Assembly: GCA_022841625.1 (NCBI GenBank)
Contig: JALHRD010000036.1
Span: 1-48,233 of the forward strand
Direction of reading: 5' to 3'
Source: Xanthobacteraceae bacterium
GTDB taxonomy: Bacteria; Pseudomonadota; Alphaproteobacteria; Rhizobiales; Xanthobacteraceae
Length of the DNA: 48,233 bases
Below are positions 33,741 to 42,268 of this stretch, piece by piece. The stretch's first letter is position 1. Every line of letters starts with the position of its first letter. Position numbers and translations under genes: made by a program. A model generated the notes under the pieces. That model saw nothing but the letters and a program-made list of their open reading frames with translations, did no database searches and was not told the DNA's origin.

Positions 33741-34853
33741 ATGGACCAGCCGTTTACGTTCGGGATCGAAGAGGAATACTTTCTGGTCGATGCGGAGACG
33801 AAGCTTGTCGCCCGCCGCATGCCGAAGGGGTTTCTCGCCGCCGCACAGAAAGCCACCAGCGGCCACGTCGCCGGTGAGTTTCTACAGTCGCAGATCGAGG
33901 TTGTATCGTCGAAACACGACAACAGCGCGGACGCGCGCGCGGAGTTGAGGCATCTTCGCCAAACGCTGGCAATGGTTGCAGCCGAGCACGGCCTCGCCAT
34001 CCTAGCCGCCGGAACGCATCCGACCGCGTTCTGGGCCAGCGCGCTGCAGACGCAGACGGGTCATTACGACCAGGTGATGGAAGACCTGCAGATGATCGGG
34101 CAGCGCAACATGCTGTGCGGAATGCATGTGCATGTCGAATTGCCTGATCCGGACGAGCGCATCGATGTGATGCGCCGGATGCTGCCGTACCTGCCGCTGT
34201 TCCTGGCCCTATCGACATCCTCGCCGTTCTGGCAGGCTCGCCCAACCGGACTGAAGGGTTACCGGCTCGCTGCCTATGATGAACTGCCACGCACCGGCGT
34301 GCCCGAATTGTTTCGTACCAAGGAGGAATTCGACTGCTATGTGGCCGCGCTCGTGCGCGCCGGGGTAATTGAGGATTCAAGCCATGTGTGGTGGGCGATC
34401 CGCCCCTCGCTCAAACATCCGACGCTCGAATTGCGTGCGCCCGATTGTTGCACCCTGGTCGAAGATTCGATTGCGATCGCCGCGCTCTATCGTACCGTTG
34501 CGCGCCACCTCTATCACAATCCCTGGCGTAATTTGGACATCGACACGGTGTCCCGCGCCATCGTGGTCGAGAACAAGTGGCGCGCCCAGCGCTATGGTGT
34601 ATTTGGCACATTCGTGACCGAAGAAGGCGCTCTAACAGTTGGTGAGATGCTTGACCGCGTGATCGAGGAAACCTCGGCCGATGCCGCCGCGCTTGACTGC
34701 ATTGACGAGGTCACACGTTGCCGCACGATCGTCGGCGAAGGAACTTCGGCCGATGCGCAGCTTGCGGTGTTCGAAGCCCACAAGGGCAGAAAGAATCGCG
34801 AGGATGCACTGAGGGCCGTTACCAACTGGCTCGCCAGCGCGACCTTGCAGTGA
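33741..34853 (+). CDS. ybdK: Carboxylate-amine ligase (YbdK / glutamate-cysteine ligase 2 family)
   Basis: 370 aa, close to family length. Motifs: FGIEEEYFLVD at the start, FLQSQIEVVSS, NMLCGMHVHVELPD, LSTSSPFWQ and ELRAPDCCTLVEDS. These form the ATP-grasp-like GCS2 fold. E. coli YbdK has weak gamma-glutamylcysteine ligase activity; the physiological substrate is uncertain. Such genes often lie among stress genes, as here. Confidence 0.93.
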   Translation: MDQPFTFGIEEEYFLVDAETKLVARRMPKGFLAAAQKATSGHVAGEFLQSQIEVVSSKHDNSADARAELRHLRQTLAMVAAEHGLAILAAGTHPTAFWASALQTQTGHYDQVMEDLQMIGQRNMLCGMHVHVELPDPDERIDVMRRMLPYLPLFLALSTSSPFWQARPTGLKGYRLAAYDELPRTGVPELFRTKEEFDCYVAALVRAGVIEDSSHVWWAIRPSLKHPTLELRAPDCCTLVEDSIAIAALYRTVARHLYHNPWRNLDIDTVSRAIVVENKWRAQRYGVFGTFVTEEGALTVGEMLDRVIEETSADAAALDCIDEVTRCRTIVGEGTSADAQLAVFEAHKGRKNREDALRAVTNWLASATLQ

Positions 34854-34909
34854 TGTAAATGAGACGGCGTCGCACTCGTCTCTGATTGCGTCATCTTCGC
34901 GGGAAAGCT

Positions 34910-34945
34910 TGACATTGCAGACCCAATTGACATTGCAGACCCAAT
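34910..34945. repeat. 18-bp perfect tandem duplication
   Basis: TGACATTGCAGACCCAAT occurs at 34910-34927 and again at 34928-34945, in the gap between two convergent genes. Confidence 0.93.
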
Positions 34946-35049
34946 CTTTTGAAAGATCGGCGGAGGCACCCCGACGGTAATGAGTGGCAAAATCCTGCGC
35001 TAGCCGATGGCGCGCCCGACCTGCGTTCCAACCGGCAAGGTTTCCAGAA

Positions 35050-37092
35050 TCACGCCACCGGGCGTTTGGGTGGTGAGGTGCTTGCTGCATCGGCGAGGTC
35101 GGTGGCTTTTTCGAAACCCCTGTCGTATCCGCCTGTCCGATAATCGTCGCCTAATTTTTGTCTTTTTGCATTTTTGGGCAAGTCCCCCGCTTTGGGCGGA
35201 ACGTCAGTGGTTTCCCCGCCGAGCCATTTTCGCCAGTCGAGCATCTGGCGGAAAGCCCACGCGCGCGGCCCAGGTTGCAAGCCCAAATGCTCCAAATGCT
35301 CGTCGCGGATCAATTCGGCGCCCTTCGGCCGATGCTCCAGCACCAGCTTGCGGTTGTGAAAAGCCTCGAGCTCGGGCCGGTGGCCAACGCTGATCACGGT
35401 CGCGTGTGGGAGACGCTCGTTAATGAGATGCATCAGGCGCTCTTGGCTTTGGGGATCGAGCGCGGACGTCGCTTCGTCCAGCACAATCAAGTCGGGCTTA
35501 TGGATCACGAGCCGCGCGAATGCGAGCCGCTGCTTCTCGCCGCCTGACAGGGTCTGATCCCATGGCTGTTCATCGTCCAGCCGGTCAACGATATGGCCGA
35601 GACCGACTGCTTCAAGTGCATCCTTGAGGTCTTCGTCCTTGATCAAATCTGCCGCCAGCGGGTAGCTCGCAGCGCGCCGCAGTGAGCCCAGCGGCACGTA
35701 GGGCCGCTGCGGAAGCATCTGCAGCTTGGCATCGCGATGCATGAGAACCTGGCCTTCGCCCCATGGCCAGAGACCGGCGATGGCACGCACCAGAGTGCTC
35801 TTACCGGTGCCGGATTCGCCGACGATCAGTACGCGTTCTCCGGGCGCGATCTCCACGTCGGTTTCGTGAACGACGCAAGTGCCGTCATCGAGCTGGACCG
35901 ACAGGCCTTGCAATTTGAGCGCAGGGGCGTCGTGGTGGCCGCGGTTGATAAGGGTGATGCCGCCAGCTTTCTCGGCGCGCTCAAGCGCCCCAAGGGAGGC
36001 GACCAACGAAGCCACACGCCGCGAATTGGCACTCCAGCTTGCAAAACGCGGGTAGTTGTCGACCAGCCAGCCAAAGGCGGTCTGCACGATCACGAAGGCC
36101 GATGCCGCCTGCATGACCTCGCCAAGCGACATTTGGCCGTTGAGGTATTTGGGCGAGCACAACAGGATCGGGAGCACGCCCGCGACGTACCCGCTTGTCT
36201 GCGACACGAACGTCGTGCGCATCCACTGGCGCATGATGAGCCGCCATGCATCGAGCAGATTGGCGAAATTGCGCGATAGTCCGGCGCGTTCCTCTGTCTC
36301 ACCGCCGAGCAGCGCGATACTCTCGCCGTTCTCCCGCAAGCGGGTCAGAGCATAGCGGAATTCAGCTTCTCTCTGGTTCTGAATTTCGGAGACTCTCATG
36401 AAGCTCTTGCCGATGATCAGCATCGAGCCAGTGCCGAACATCGCATAGACAAACGCGGCGATGACGAGGAAGCCGGGAATGGTGACTTGCGTGCCGCCGA
36501 GCGAAACCTCAAGCGCGCCGCCGACCGACCAAAGCACAAAAATGAAGATCACCGCGGACAGGAACGCCGACAGTATTCCCGCGACGATATCGACCGGCGC
36601 TTCGGTAGCGAGGCGGGTGTCTTCGCCAATGCGGTATTCAGGATTGTCGTGATCGCCCTTCACAAGATTGAGGTGGTAGTAGCGGCCTTTCGACAGCCAA
36701 TGATCAAGCAGGCGATTGGTCAGCCACTCCCGCCACAGCCGTTGCAACGTCATGCGGGCATAGACGTTCACGATCACAAAGAACACACCACCAGCAAGCA
36801 GCGGGATGTAGATCATCGCCTGGAGGAAAGTCCCGGCCGCGTCCTTCTTTTCGAGCGCGTCGAACAGTTCCCGATTCCAGGCATTGATCCGGTAAGAGAT
36901 GAAGAGCTGGATCAGTACAATTGCAACGACCAAGATGGTAAGGATCCAGGCTTTGCGATCGCCGTCCGAGCTCCAGAAGCCGCGGGCGATACGCCAGAAT
37001 TGCCGGGTCAGACGCCGGCGCTGCCCTTCGTCCATTTTTATGGATCGATTGGCATCGACAGCAGCAGCATCCACTGTGGGCTTAGCTTGCAT
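35050..37092 (-). CDS. ABC transporter with SbmA/BacA-like membrane domain fused to ATPase
   Basis: 680 aa. The membrane domain of SbmA/BacA type covers about residues 45-360 (QLFISYRINAWNRELFDALE, RLWREWLTNRLLDHWLSKGR, NPEYRIGEDTRLATEAPVD). The ATPase covers about 395-600: Walker A GESGTGKST, signature LSGGEKQ, Walker B LIVLDEATSAL and the H-loop in SVGHRPE. This is the YddA/BclA layout. In bradyrhizobia, BclA imports antimicrobial peptides and supports symbiosis. The peptide role here is family-based inference. ATG 37092 follows GGGGG. Confidence 0.92.
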   Translation of the reverse strand: MQAKPTVDAAAVDANRSIKMDEGQRRRLTRQFWRIARGFWSSDGDRKAWILTILVVAIVLIQLFISYRINAWNRELFDALEKKDAAGTFLQAMIYIPLLAGGVFFVIVNVYARMTLQRLWREWLTNRLLDHWLSKGRYYHLNLVKGDHDNPEYRIGEDTRLATEAPVDIVAGILSAFLSAVIFIFVLWSVGGALEVSLGGTQVTIPGFLVIAAFVYAMFGTGSMLIIGKSFMRVSEIQNQREAEFRYALTRLRENGESIALLGGETEERAGLSRNFANLLDAWRLIMRQWMRTTFVSQTSGYVAGVLPILLCSPKYLNGQMSLGEVMQAASAFVIVQTAFGWLVDNYPRFASWSANSRRVASLVASLGALERAEKAGGITLINRGHHDAPALKLQGLSVQLDDGTCVVHETDVEIAPGERVLIVGESGTGKSTLVRAIAGLWPWGEGQVLMHRDAKLQMLPQRPYVPLGSLRRAASYPLAADLIKDEDLKDALEAVGLGHIVDRLDDEQPWDQTLSGGEKQRLAFARLVIHKPDLIVLDEATSALDPQSQERLMHLINERLPHATVISVGHRPELEAFHNRKLVLEHRPKGAELIRDEHLEHLGLQPGPRAWAFRQMLDWRKWLGGETTDVPPKAGDLPKNAKRQKLGDDYRTGGYDRGFEKATDLADAASTSPPKRPVA

Positions 37093-37184
37093 ACCCCCGA
37101 GGTAACCTCCCGATATACTTTTCGCTGGCGGTGTGCCGCTACAATGAGTCGTGAAACTTTCAGTGCGGCGCTCCGCCTGTCAGA

Positions 37185-37349
37185 TCAAAGCCTTCCGGTG
37201 AGAACCAGGACGACGAGAATGATCACGATGACGCCGATGACACCGATGCCGCCGTGGCCGTAGCCGTAACCGTAGCCACCGAAGCGGCCGCTGAAGCCAC
37301 CGAGCAAGAAGATGATAAGAACGATGATAAGAATGGTTCCAAGCGTCAT
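37185..37349 (-). CDS. DUF3309 family small membrane protein (copy B)
   Basis: 54 aa: TLGTILIIVLIIFLLGGFSG, a Gly/Tyr/His loop (FGGYGYGYGHGG), then a hydrophobic IVIIILVVLVL-type span ending TGRL. ATG 37349 follows AAGGAG at 8 bases, a far better start than copy A at 28604-28768. It follows a CsbD gene on the same strand. Confidence 0.9.
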   Translation of the reverse strand: MTLGTILIIVLIIFLLGGFSGRFGGYGYGYGHGGIGVIGVIVIILVVLVLTGRL

Positions 37350-37428
37350 GGCTTATCTCCTTTTGGCAGAACTTAATTGGCCACAGTGCCGCTCCAGAAT
37401 CTCCTGGAGACTCGAACGGCTGCGACGC

Positions 37429-37614
37429 CTATTTCCTTTTGAACATATCTTTGACCGTGTCTTTGAAGCCTCCGATGGCGTTCTGAACCTTGCCCTCGAC
37501 CTTGTCGGCCTTACCCTCCGATTCCAGCTTCGCGTCACCAACCGCTTTGCCGACCGCCTGCTTGACGGCACCTTTGACTTGTTTCGCCGATCCGGCGACC
37601 CGGTCTTTATCCAT
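37429..37614 (-). CDS. CsbD family stress protein
   Basis: 61 aa: MDKDRVAGSAKQVKGAVKQ, KLESEGKADKVEGKVQNAIG, then FKDTVKDMFKRK. Typical CsbD, a small charged helical protein induced in stress. GGAGGAAG lies 8 bases before ATG 37614. No exact EcfG promoter is visible directly upstream. Near-identical to the copy at 42269-42457. Confidence 0.95.
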   Translation of the reverse strand: MDKDRVAGSAKQVKGAVKQAVGKAVGDAKLESEGKADKVEGKVQNAIGGFKDTVKDMFKRK

Positions 37615-37715
37615 GATTTCTTCCTCCAATACCCAACCCCTGAACGGGAAGGGAAACCGATGATGAACGTTGAGCTTCTATGCACTCCGACTGTGAAGCA
37701 CTTGATTGGCATTTT

Positions 37716-37746
37716 CCGGATGACGCTTTATTACAGCGCAATCCGG
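37716..37746. other. Hairpin in a DNA segment shared with 28436-28470
   Basis: CCGGAT-GACGCT, loop TTATTAC, AGCGCA-ATCCGG between the 48-aa and CsbD genes. A related segment follows the truncated copy in cassette A (CCGGATCACACCCT ATTA AGGG). There the inner stem CCCT/AGGG replaces CGCT/AGCG, a compensatory change. Confidence 0.4.
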
Positions 37747-37757
37747 GAATTACAGGA

Positions 37758-37904
37758 CTACCTTTTCTCGATGGAAATGCCGCCTTTACCGATGTTGATC
37801 TCGATGCCAGTGGTCTTCTGCCGTTCCTGGTAGAGTTGATACCCGAAGACCGCGGAGGCGACGGCAAGCACGGCGATTACGAGGTAAAGGACGTTGCGAT
37901 TCAT
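37758..37904 (-). CDS. 48-aa membrane-anchored protein
   Basis: MNRNVLYLVIAVLAVASAVF forms a membrane anchor. It is followed by GYQLYQERQK and a soluble end TTGIEINIGKGGISIEKR. This compact layout is widespread in Rhizobiales genomes. ATG 37904 overlaps the stop of the upstream 71-codon ORF (ATGA). The conserved C-terminal tail recurs in the broken copy at 28479-28601. Function unknown. Confidence 0.82.
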   Translation of the reverse strand: MNRNVLYLVIAVLAVASAVFGYQLYQERQKTTGIEINIGKGGISIEKR

Positions 37905-38116
37905 GATTTGACGGACTCCGTCTCAATTTCCAACTGCGCGCGGTTCCAGTGCCACCTTGACTCGTCATGACTGCCGGTCACCGCTTCGAAAAATGCTCCG
38001 GGTGTGCCTGCATGAGCCAGTGGCCGTGGTTCTGCGATAGCTGAGCCGATCCGCAGCAGTGCCCTCGCAACGCTCGGGGCATTCGCGGGCTTCAGTACCA
38101 CCGACTGGAAATTCAT
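37901..38116 (-). CDS. 71-aa hypothetical protein coupled to the 48-aa gene
   Basis: ATG 38116 has GGGGGG about 6 bases upstream, and the stop overlaps the next ATG by ATGA. The sequence (SVVLKPANAPSVARALLRIG, SHDESRWHWNRAQLEIE) shows no signal or membrane span. The frame position supports translation, but no family is recognised. Confidence 0.45.
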   Translation of the reverse strand: MNFQSVVLKPANAPSVARALLRIGSAIAEPRPLAHAGTPGAFFEAVTGSHDESRWHWNRAQLEIETESVKS

Positions 38117-38134
38117 GACGTGCCCCCCTATGCA

Positions 38135-38287
38135 CTACAGTACAGGGATAAGTCTTTGCGACGGCGAATGTTCCAGATAACTGTATTGAATTTGAACAAA
38201 TAAGCATTTGAGATGGCTCAAAGACGCCGTCGGGCGGCTGGCCAAAGCTTTGGAACAGTAAGCGGCCACCAATAGGGTGTTTTTCAT
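38135..38287 (-). CDS. Possible 50-aa ORF, perhaps a truncated secreted protein
   Basis: GGAGGG lies 6 bases before ATG 38287 and the frame begins MKNTLLVAAYCSKALA, like the start of a signal peptide. The rest is unremarkable and stops after 50 codons. Weak case. Confidence 0.25.
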   Translation of the reverse strand: MKNTLLVAAYCSKALASRPTASLSHLKCLFVQIQYSYLEHSPSQRLIPVL

Positions 38288-38399
38288 TTGTATCCCTCCA
38301 ATTTGGCACACTTCCTGCTCTCGGTCTGCTATTGGTATTATTGGAAGGAACGGTAGGCAGCGGGCATTCCGCTGTTTTTTGACCTAGGGCGCGTTAGTT

Positions 38400-39347
38400 A
38401 TGTCTTGGTGGCGGCAAGGTATCCGGTCTCGCGCGTTCGCGTATGGTGCCGCTGCGGCAATGTCTGTTGTCGCCACGGCCGTGCCTTTGACCTTCGGGCT
38501 GTTCGGCGTCCACACTCTGTTTTTCACCCCATATTTTCCTGCCATCTTGTTCGCGACACTGCTCGGCGGAGTCGGGCCCGGCGTTGTCGCCCTCGTGCTT
38601 GGCATCGGCTTTGAGTGGTGGGCCTTCCTGCTTCCAAGTTCTTTCGGATTTGCAGCACCAAACCTAGGCCAGATGCTGCACCTCGCGTTGTATGTCATCG
38701 CGGCCTCATTCGTGATCTGGATCGCCGAAGATTATCGACGTCTTCTGGCTGTCAGCCGGGGCGAGGAAGCGCGCCGGCACCTTTATCTCGGTGAGCTTCA
38801 ACACCGAATCCGCAACATGATGGCCGTCGTGCAGTCGATCGTCAGCCAGGCGCTCCGCGGGAACAAGGACGCTATAGAAAGAATCAACGGCCGGATCGCT
38901 GCGCTCGTTGCAACCAACGACCTCCTCACCCGATCGGAAGAGCAGACTGCCGATCTCAAGGACATTGTCTTGGCGGAGCTGGAGCCGCATGGATCGACAC
39001 GCATTTCGCTGCAAGGCGATACGCACTCGCTTCCTTCAAACCTCGCCGTGGCGTTTGCGCTTGTCATTCATGAACTAGCAACCAATGCCGTCAAGCACGG
39101 CGCGCTCTCGCAAACTCAGGGGAAAGTCGTTGTCACGTGGCGGATCGAAAGAGACCGCCGCCTGGTGCTCGAATGGGTCGAAAGCGGCGGCCCCCCGGTT
39201 ACAGCGCCGGTGCATCAAGGACTCGGAACGCCCCTCATTGCGCGGCTGGTCAGCAGTTTGGACGGCGAAATTACCAACGACTTTCGGCCATCCGGATTGG
39301 CGTGCCGGATCGCATTCGATATTCCGAAACCGCGCGGCCAGCATTGA
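38400..39347 (+). CDS. Membrane HWE-family histidine kinase with DUF4118-like sensor
   Basis: 315 aa. Three to four N-terminal spans of the KdpD/DUF4118 kind (VPLTFGLFGVHTLFFTPYFP, LFATLLGGVGPGVVALVLGI) occupy residues about 15-110. The HWE kinase follows: His in GELQHRIRNMMAVVQSIV, N box HELATNAVKHGAL, W-x-E in LEWVESGGPPV. It could be a second input to PhyR, since this kinase class serves the GSR (inference). No response regulator gene is adjacent. Confidence 0.92.
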   Translation: MSWWRQGIRSRAFAYGAAAAMSVVATAVPLTFGLFGVHTLFFTPYFPAILFATLLGGVGPGVVALVLGIGFEWWAFLLPSSFGFAAPNLGQMLHLALYVIAASFVIWIAEDYRRLLAVSRGEEARRHLYLGELQHRIRNMMAVVQSIVSQALRGNKDAIERINGRIAALVATNDLLTRSEEQTADLKDIVLAELEPHGSTRISLQGDTHSLPSNLAVAFALVIHELATNAVKHGALSQTQGKVVVTWRIERDRRLVLEWVESGGPPVTAPVHQGLGTPLIARLVSSLDGEITNDFRPSGLACRIAFDIPKPRGQH

Positions 39348-39384
39348 AATTATCGGGGTCGGCGCGATCTCATGCGCACTCGGG

Positions 39385-41169
39385 TTAACCGGCCTGGAAC
39401 GGCCAAAACACCGCGATCAGCGGGACACCGACGAGCACCACCATGATCGAGAGCGGCAAGCCCAGCCGCCAATAGTCGCCGAATCGGTAACCTCCCGGCC
39501 CCATCACCAGCGTGTTACATTGGTGGCCAATCGGCGTGAGAAAATCGCAAGCGGCTCCAATCGCCACCGCCATCAGAAAGGCATCCGGTCCATAGCCAAG
39601 CTTGCTGGCAAAGCCCGCCGCGATCGGTGCCATCACCAGAACGGTCGCTGCGTTGTTGAGAAACGGCGTCACCGCCATCGCGGCGATCATGACAAGGCCA
39701 AGTGCTCCGACCGGAGGCAGCAGATTGCCGGCGCTCGACAACCAGCCAGCAATAAGCTCAGTGCCCCCCGTAGTGCGCAGTGCATCGCTGATCGGGATTA
39801 GCGCTCCTAGCATGATAAGGATTGGCCATTCGATCGAGTCGTAGGCTTCCCGCAGCGTCATGGCTCGTATCAACAACATCGCGACGGCAGCACCGAAAAA
39901 CGCGGTCGCCACTGGAACAAGATGTAAACTGACCGCAATCATGGCGACGACCAGCACCAGCAGAGGAAAAATACTGTGCCGTCCGGCGCCGAGACGAAGG
40001 TCGCGCGCCGCCAGCGGGAGGCAACGCAACTCGCCAAGCGTCTCCGGCATGGTGTTAAGGTTGCCTTGCAGCACGAGCACATCGCCTGGCTTGAGCTGGA
40101 CGGACCGCATCTGACGCGTAATCCGCGAACCTCGGCGGCCGACCGCCAAAAGATTCACCTGATAACGCTGGTAGAGTCGCAACTGCGCCGGTGTGCGATC
40201 GACAAGCACCGAATCCGAAGAGATTACCGCCTCCATCACGCCGATATCGTCCTGTGGTGTATCGATCGCGAGCTCTTCTTTGTCGCGCACAAGCTTCAGC
40301 GCGGCTTGGCCAACGACGCGCTCCAGCGCTTCAGGCTCGCCTTCGAGCAGCAGGATGTCGTTGGCCTTGAAGCCGGCACTATCCGGCGGATCATAACGTC
40401 GCACATGATTACGCAGAATCATGAGCACATCGACTTCATTCTCAAATAAGTTTTTTATTTCCCCAACGGTTTTGCCGACGATGGAAGAGTTTTCTGTGAC
40501 CAGAACTTCGGTCGTGTATCCTTCAAAGTCGAAGGCGGCATCCATCGGCGCCTGTCCCTTGCGATCTTGCGGCAGAAGCCGATATCCGACGCTCAGGAAC
40601 AGCACACCGACGACTGCCAACGTGATCCCAACATAGGCAAAGTCGAACATGCCAAATGGCTGGCCAGTGAGCTCTTGGCGCACTCGCGAGACAATGATAT
40701 TGGGCGACGTCCCGATCAGGGTGACAATTCCGCCGAGCAACGAACCGAATGCCATGGGCATAAGGAGCGCAGACACCGGTTTATTGTTGCGCCGAGCGAT
40801 CTGAAAAGCGACCGGCATCATCATGGCCAGCGCGCCAATGTTCTTGACGAAGGCAGAGAGCACCGTCACCGTCGCGGTGAGCACAACGACCTGCACACCG
40901 GTTTGCGTCAGGTACGGACCAAGCGGCCGGATCGCGCGTTCGATGATGCCGGATCGCGCAACAGCTCCGCTCACCAGCAGCGCGCTCGCAACGATGATCA
41001 CGATGTCGTCGGAGAATCCCGAAAATGCCTTGTCGTGAGGCACGATGCCCACAACGATCGCAACGAACAAGCCAACCAATGCAACCAGATCATAACGCAG
41101 TTTCCCCCAAGCGAACATCGCCATCATGGCGAACAGGATGCCGAACGCGAGAGCCTGGGGAAGAGTCAT
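39385..41169 (-). CDS. SLC13-family permease with two RCK_C domains
   Basis: 594 aa from ATG 41169 (AGAGGTG upstream; the open frame reaches 41334 without similarity). The N-terminal anion-transporter half (LRYDLVALVGLFVAIVVGIV, FSDDIVIIVASALLVSGAVA, FVKNIGALAMMMPVAFQIAR) is followed by two TrkA-C/RCK_C modules at about 210-370 (TEVLVTENSSIVGKTVGEIK; VMEAVISSDSVLVDRTPAQL) and a C-terminal transporter half (GADFLTPIGHQCN-like loop). The family moves dicarboxylates, sulfate or related anions with sodium. The substrate is unknown. Confidence 0.93.
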   Translation of the reverse strand: MTLPQALAFGILFAMMAMFAWGKLRYDLVALVGLFVAIVVGIVPHDKAFSGFSDDIVIIVASALLVSGAVARSGIIERAIRPLGPYLTQTGVQVVVLTATVTVLSAFVKNIGALAMMMPVAFQIARRNNKPVSALLMPMAFGSLLGGIVTLIGTSPNIIVSRVRQELTGQPFGMFDFAYVGITLAVVGVLFLSVGYRLLPQDRKGQAPMDAAFDFEGYTTEVLVTENSSIVGKTVGEIKNLFENEVDVLMILRNHVRRYDPPDSAGFKANDILLLEGEPEALERVVGQAALKLVRDKEELAIDTPQDDIGVMEAVISSDSVLVDRTPAQLRLYQRYQVNLLAVGRRGSRITRQMRSVQLKPGDVLVLQGNLNTMPETLGELRCLPLAARDLRLGAGRHSIFPLLVLVVAMIAVSLHLVPVATAFFGAAVAMLLIRAMTLREAYDSIEWPILIMLGALIPISDALRTTGGTELIAGWLSSAGNLLPPVGALGLVMIAAMAVTPFLNNAATVLVMAPIAAGFASKLGYGPDAFLMAVAIGAACDFLTPIGHQCNTLVMGPGGYRFGDYWRLGLPLSIMVVLVGVPLIAVFWPFQAG

Positions 41170-41352
41170 CGGGACACCTCTAGGGCCGCGTACCAGTGAC
41201 CAGAGCAAGCGCGAAAAACCGAAAGTTCCGTGCTTTCGCGCTTCGCTGCAATCGGTGAGCGGGCGCCTGACCGAACAGGTTGGTTCTAGTTTGCGGGCAT
41301 GCCCGATCATAGGACAAACTCCGACGCCGCCCACTCGAAAATGAACTGGTAT

Positions 41353-41378
41353 GGAACCTACCCGGCTCCTTGCCCGTT
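41353..41378 (+). promoter_or_regulatory. EcfG-type promoter of sodB
   Basis: GGAAC (41353-41357), 17 bases, CGTT (41375-41378), 56 bases before the sodB start codon. Confidence 0.82.
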
Positions 41379-41433
41379 ATCTCGTTGCGTCGGTTCATAA
41401 CCCTGCAACTGTTGCTTCCCGAGGAGGAGTTCG

Positions 41434-42036
41434 ATGACATTTTCGCTGCCGGAGCTGCCCTATTCTCATGATGCTCTCGCCCCCTACATGTCGCGCGAGA
41501 CGATCGAGTATCATCACGGCAAGCATCACCTCGCCTACGTCAACAACGGCAACAACCTGCTGAAGGGTACCGAGTGGGAGAACAGGCCGTTGGAGGACAT
41601 TGTGAAGGGCTCGCACGGCAAAAACGCCGGCCTCTTCAACAATGCGGGCCAGCACTACAACCACCTGCACTTCTGGAACTGGATGAAGCCGGGCGGCGGC
41701 GGAGACAAGATTCCGGGAATTCTTGAAAAAACGATCGCTGCGGATCTGGGCTCGGTCGCCAAGATGAAAGAAGCCTTCGTCCAGGCCGGCGTTGCTCAGT
41801 TCGGCTCAGGCTGGTGCTGGCTGGCGCTCAAAGACGGCAAAATCGTTGTGACTTCGACCGCAAACGGAGAAAATCCTCTGGTGCATGGGGCAAGACCGAT
41901 TCTCGGCTGCGACGTGTGGGAGCACTCCTACTACATTGATTACCGCAATCGCCGGCCGGAATATCTCACGGCCTTTGTCGATCACTTGATTAATTGGGAC
42001 TATGTCGCCGACCTGTTCGAGGCGGCGAAACCATAG
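41434..42036 (+). CDS. sodB: Superoxide dismutase, Fe/Mn family
   Basis: 200 aa cytoplasmic enzyme converting superoxide to hydrogen peroxide and oxygen. Metal ligands are visible: first His in ETIEYHHGKHHLAYV, second His in NNAGQHYNHLHFW, Asp and His in CDVWEHSYYIDYRN. GSGWCWLAL and the Gln in AQFGSGW fit the Fe-type or cambialistic group. GAGGAG lies 6 bases before the ATG. The EcfG promoter places it in the general stress regulon. Confidence 0.97.
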   Translation: MTFSLPELPYSHDALAPYMSRETIEYHHGKHHLAYVNNGNNLLKGTEWENRPLEDIVKGSHGKNAGLFNNAGQHYNHLHFWNWMKPGGGGDKIPGILEKTIAADLGSVAKMKEAFVQAGVAQFGSGWCWLALKDGKIVVTSTANGENPLVHGARPILGCDVWEHSYYIDYRNRRPEYLTAFVDHLINWDYVADLFEAAKP

Positions 42037-42120
42037 CCGATGAGCAAGCGCAGCCCACGTTCAGCCGCCCAAGGGCCGAGAGCCATGATTGCCTCTGAAT
42101 TGTTGTTTGCGATCGACGAT

Positions 42121-42204
42121 TCAACTAAGTCCGCCGAAAAGCCAAACCAATAGAATTATCGGAAGAGGAATGCCGATCAGCCACAACAATGCACCGCGTC
42201 CCAT
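42121..42204 (-). CDS. 27-aa membrane peptide, copy 1
   Basis: MGRGALLWLIGIPLPIILLV then WLFGGLS. ATG 42204 has TAGGAG 7 bases upstream. One hydrophobic helix with a proline-containing GIPLPI core. A paralogue with 19 of 27 identical residues is at 43365-43448. Conservation between the two copies at protein level argues that both are translated. Confidence 0.75.
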   Translation of the reverse strand: MGRGALLWLIGIPLPIILLVWLFGGLS

Positions 42205-42268
42205 TGCAGTCTCCTATTTCTGTCTGAAATGTAACGAACTCAAGCAACCTTTCGAACGGTAAAGACGT

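Noticed and set aside
38363-38400. GGAAC before the HWE kinase at 38400
   Set aside because: No CGTT at 16-17 bases; not counted as an EcfG promoter.
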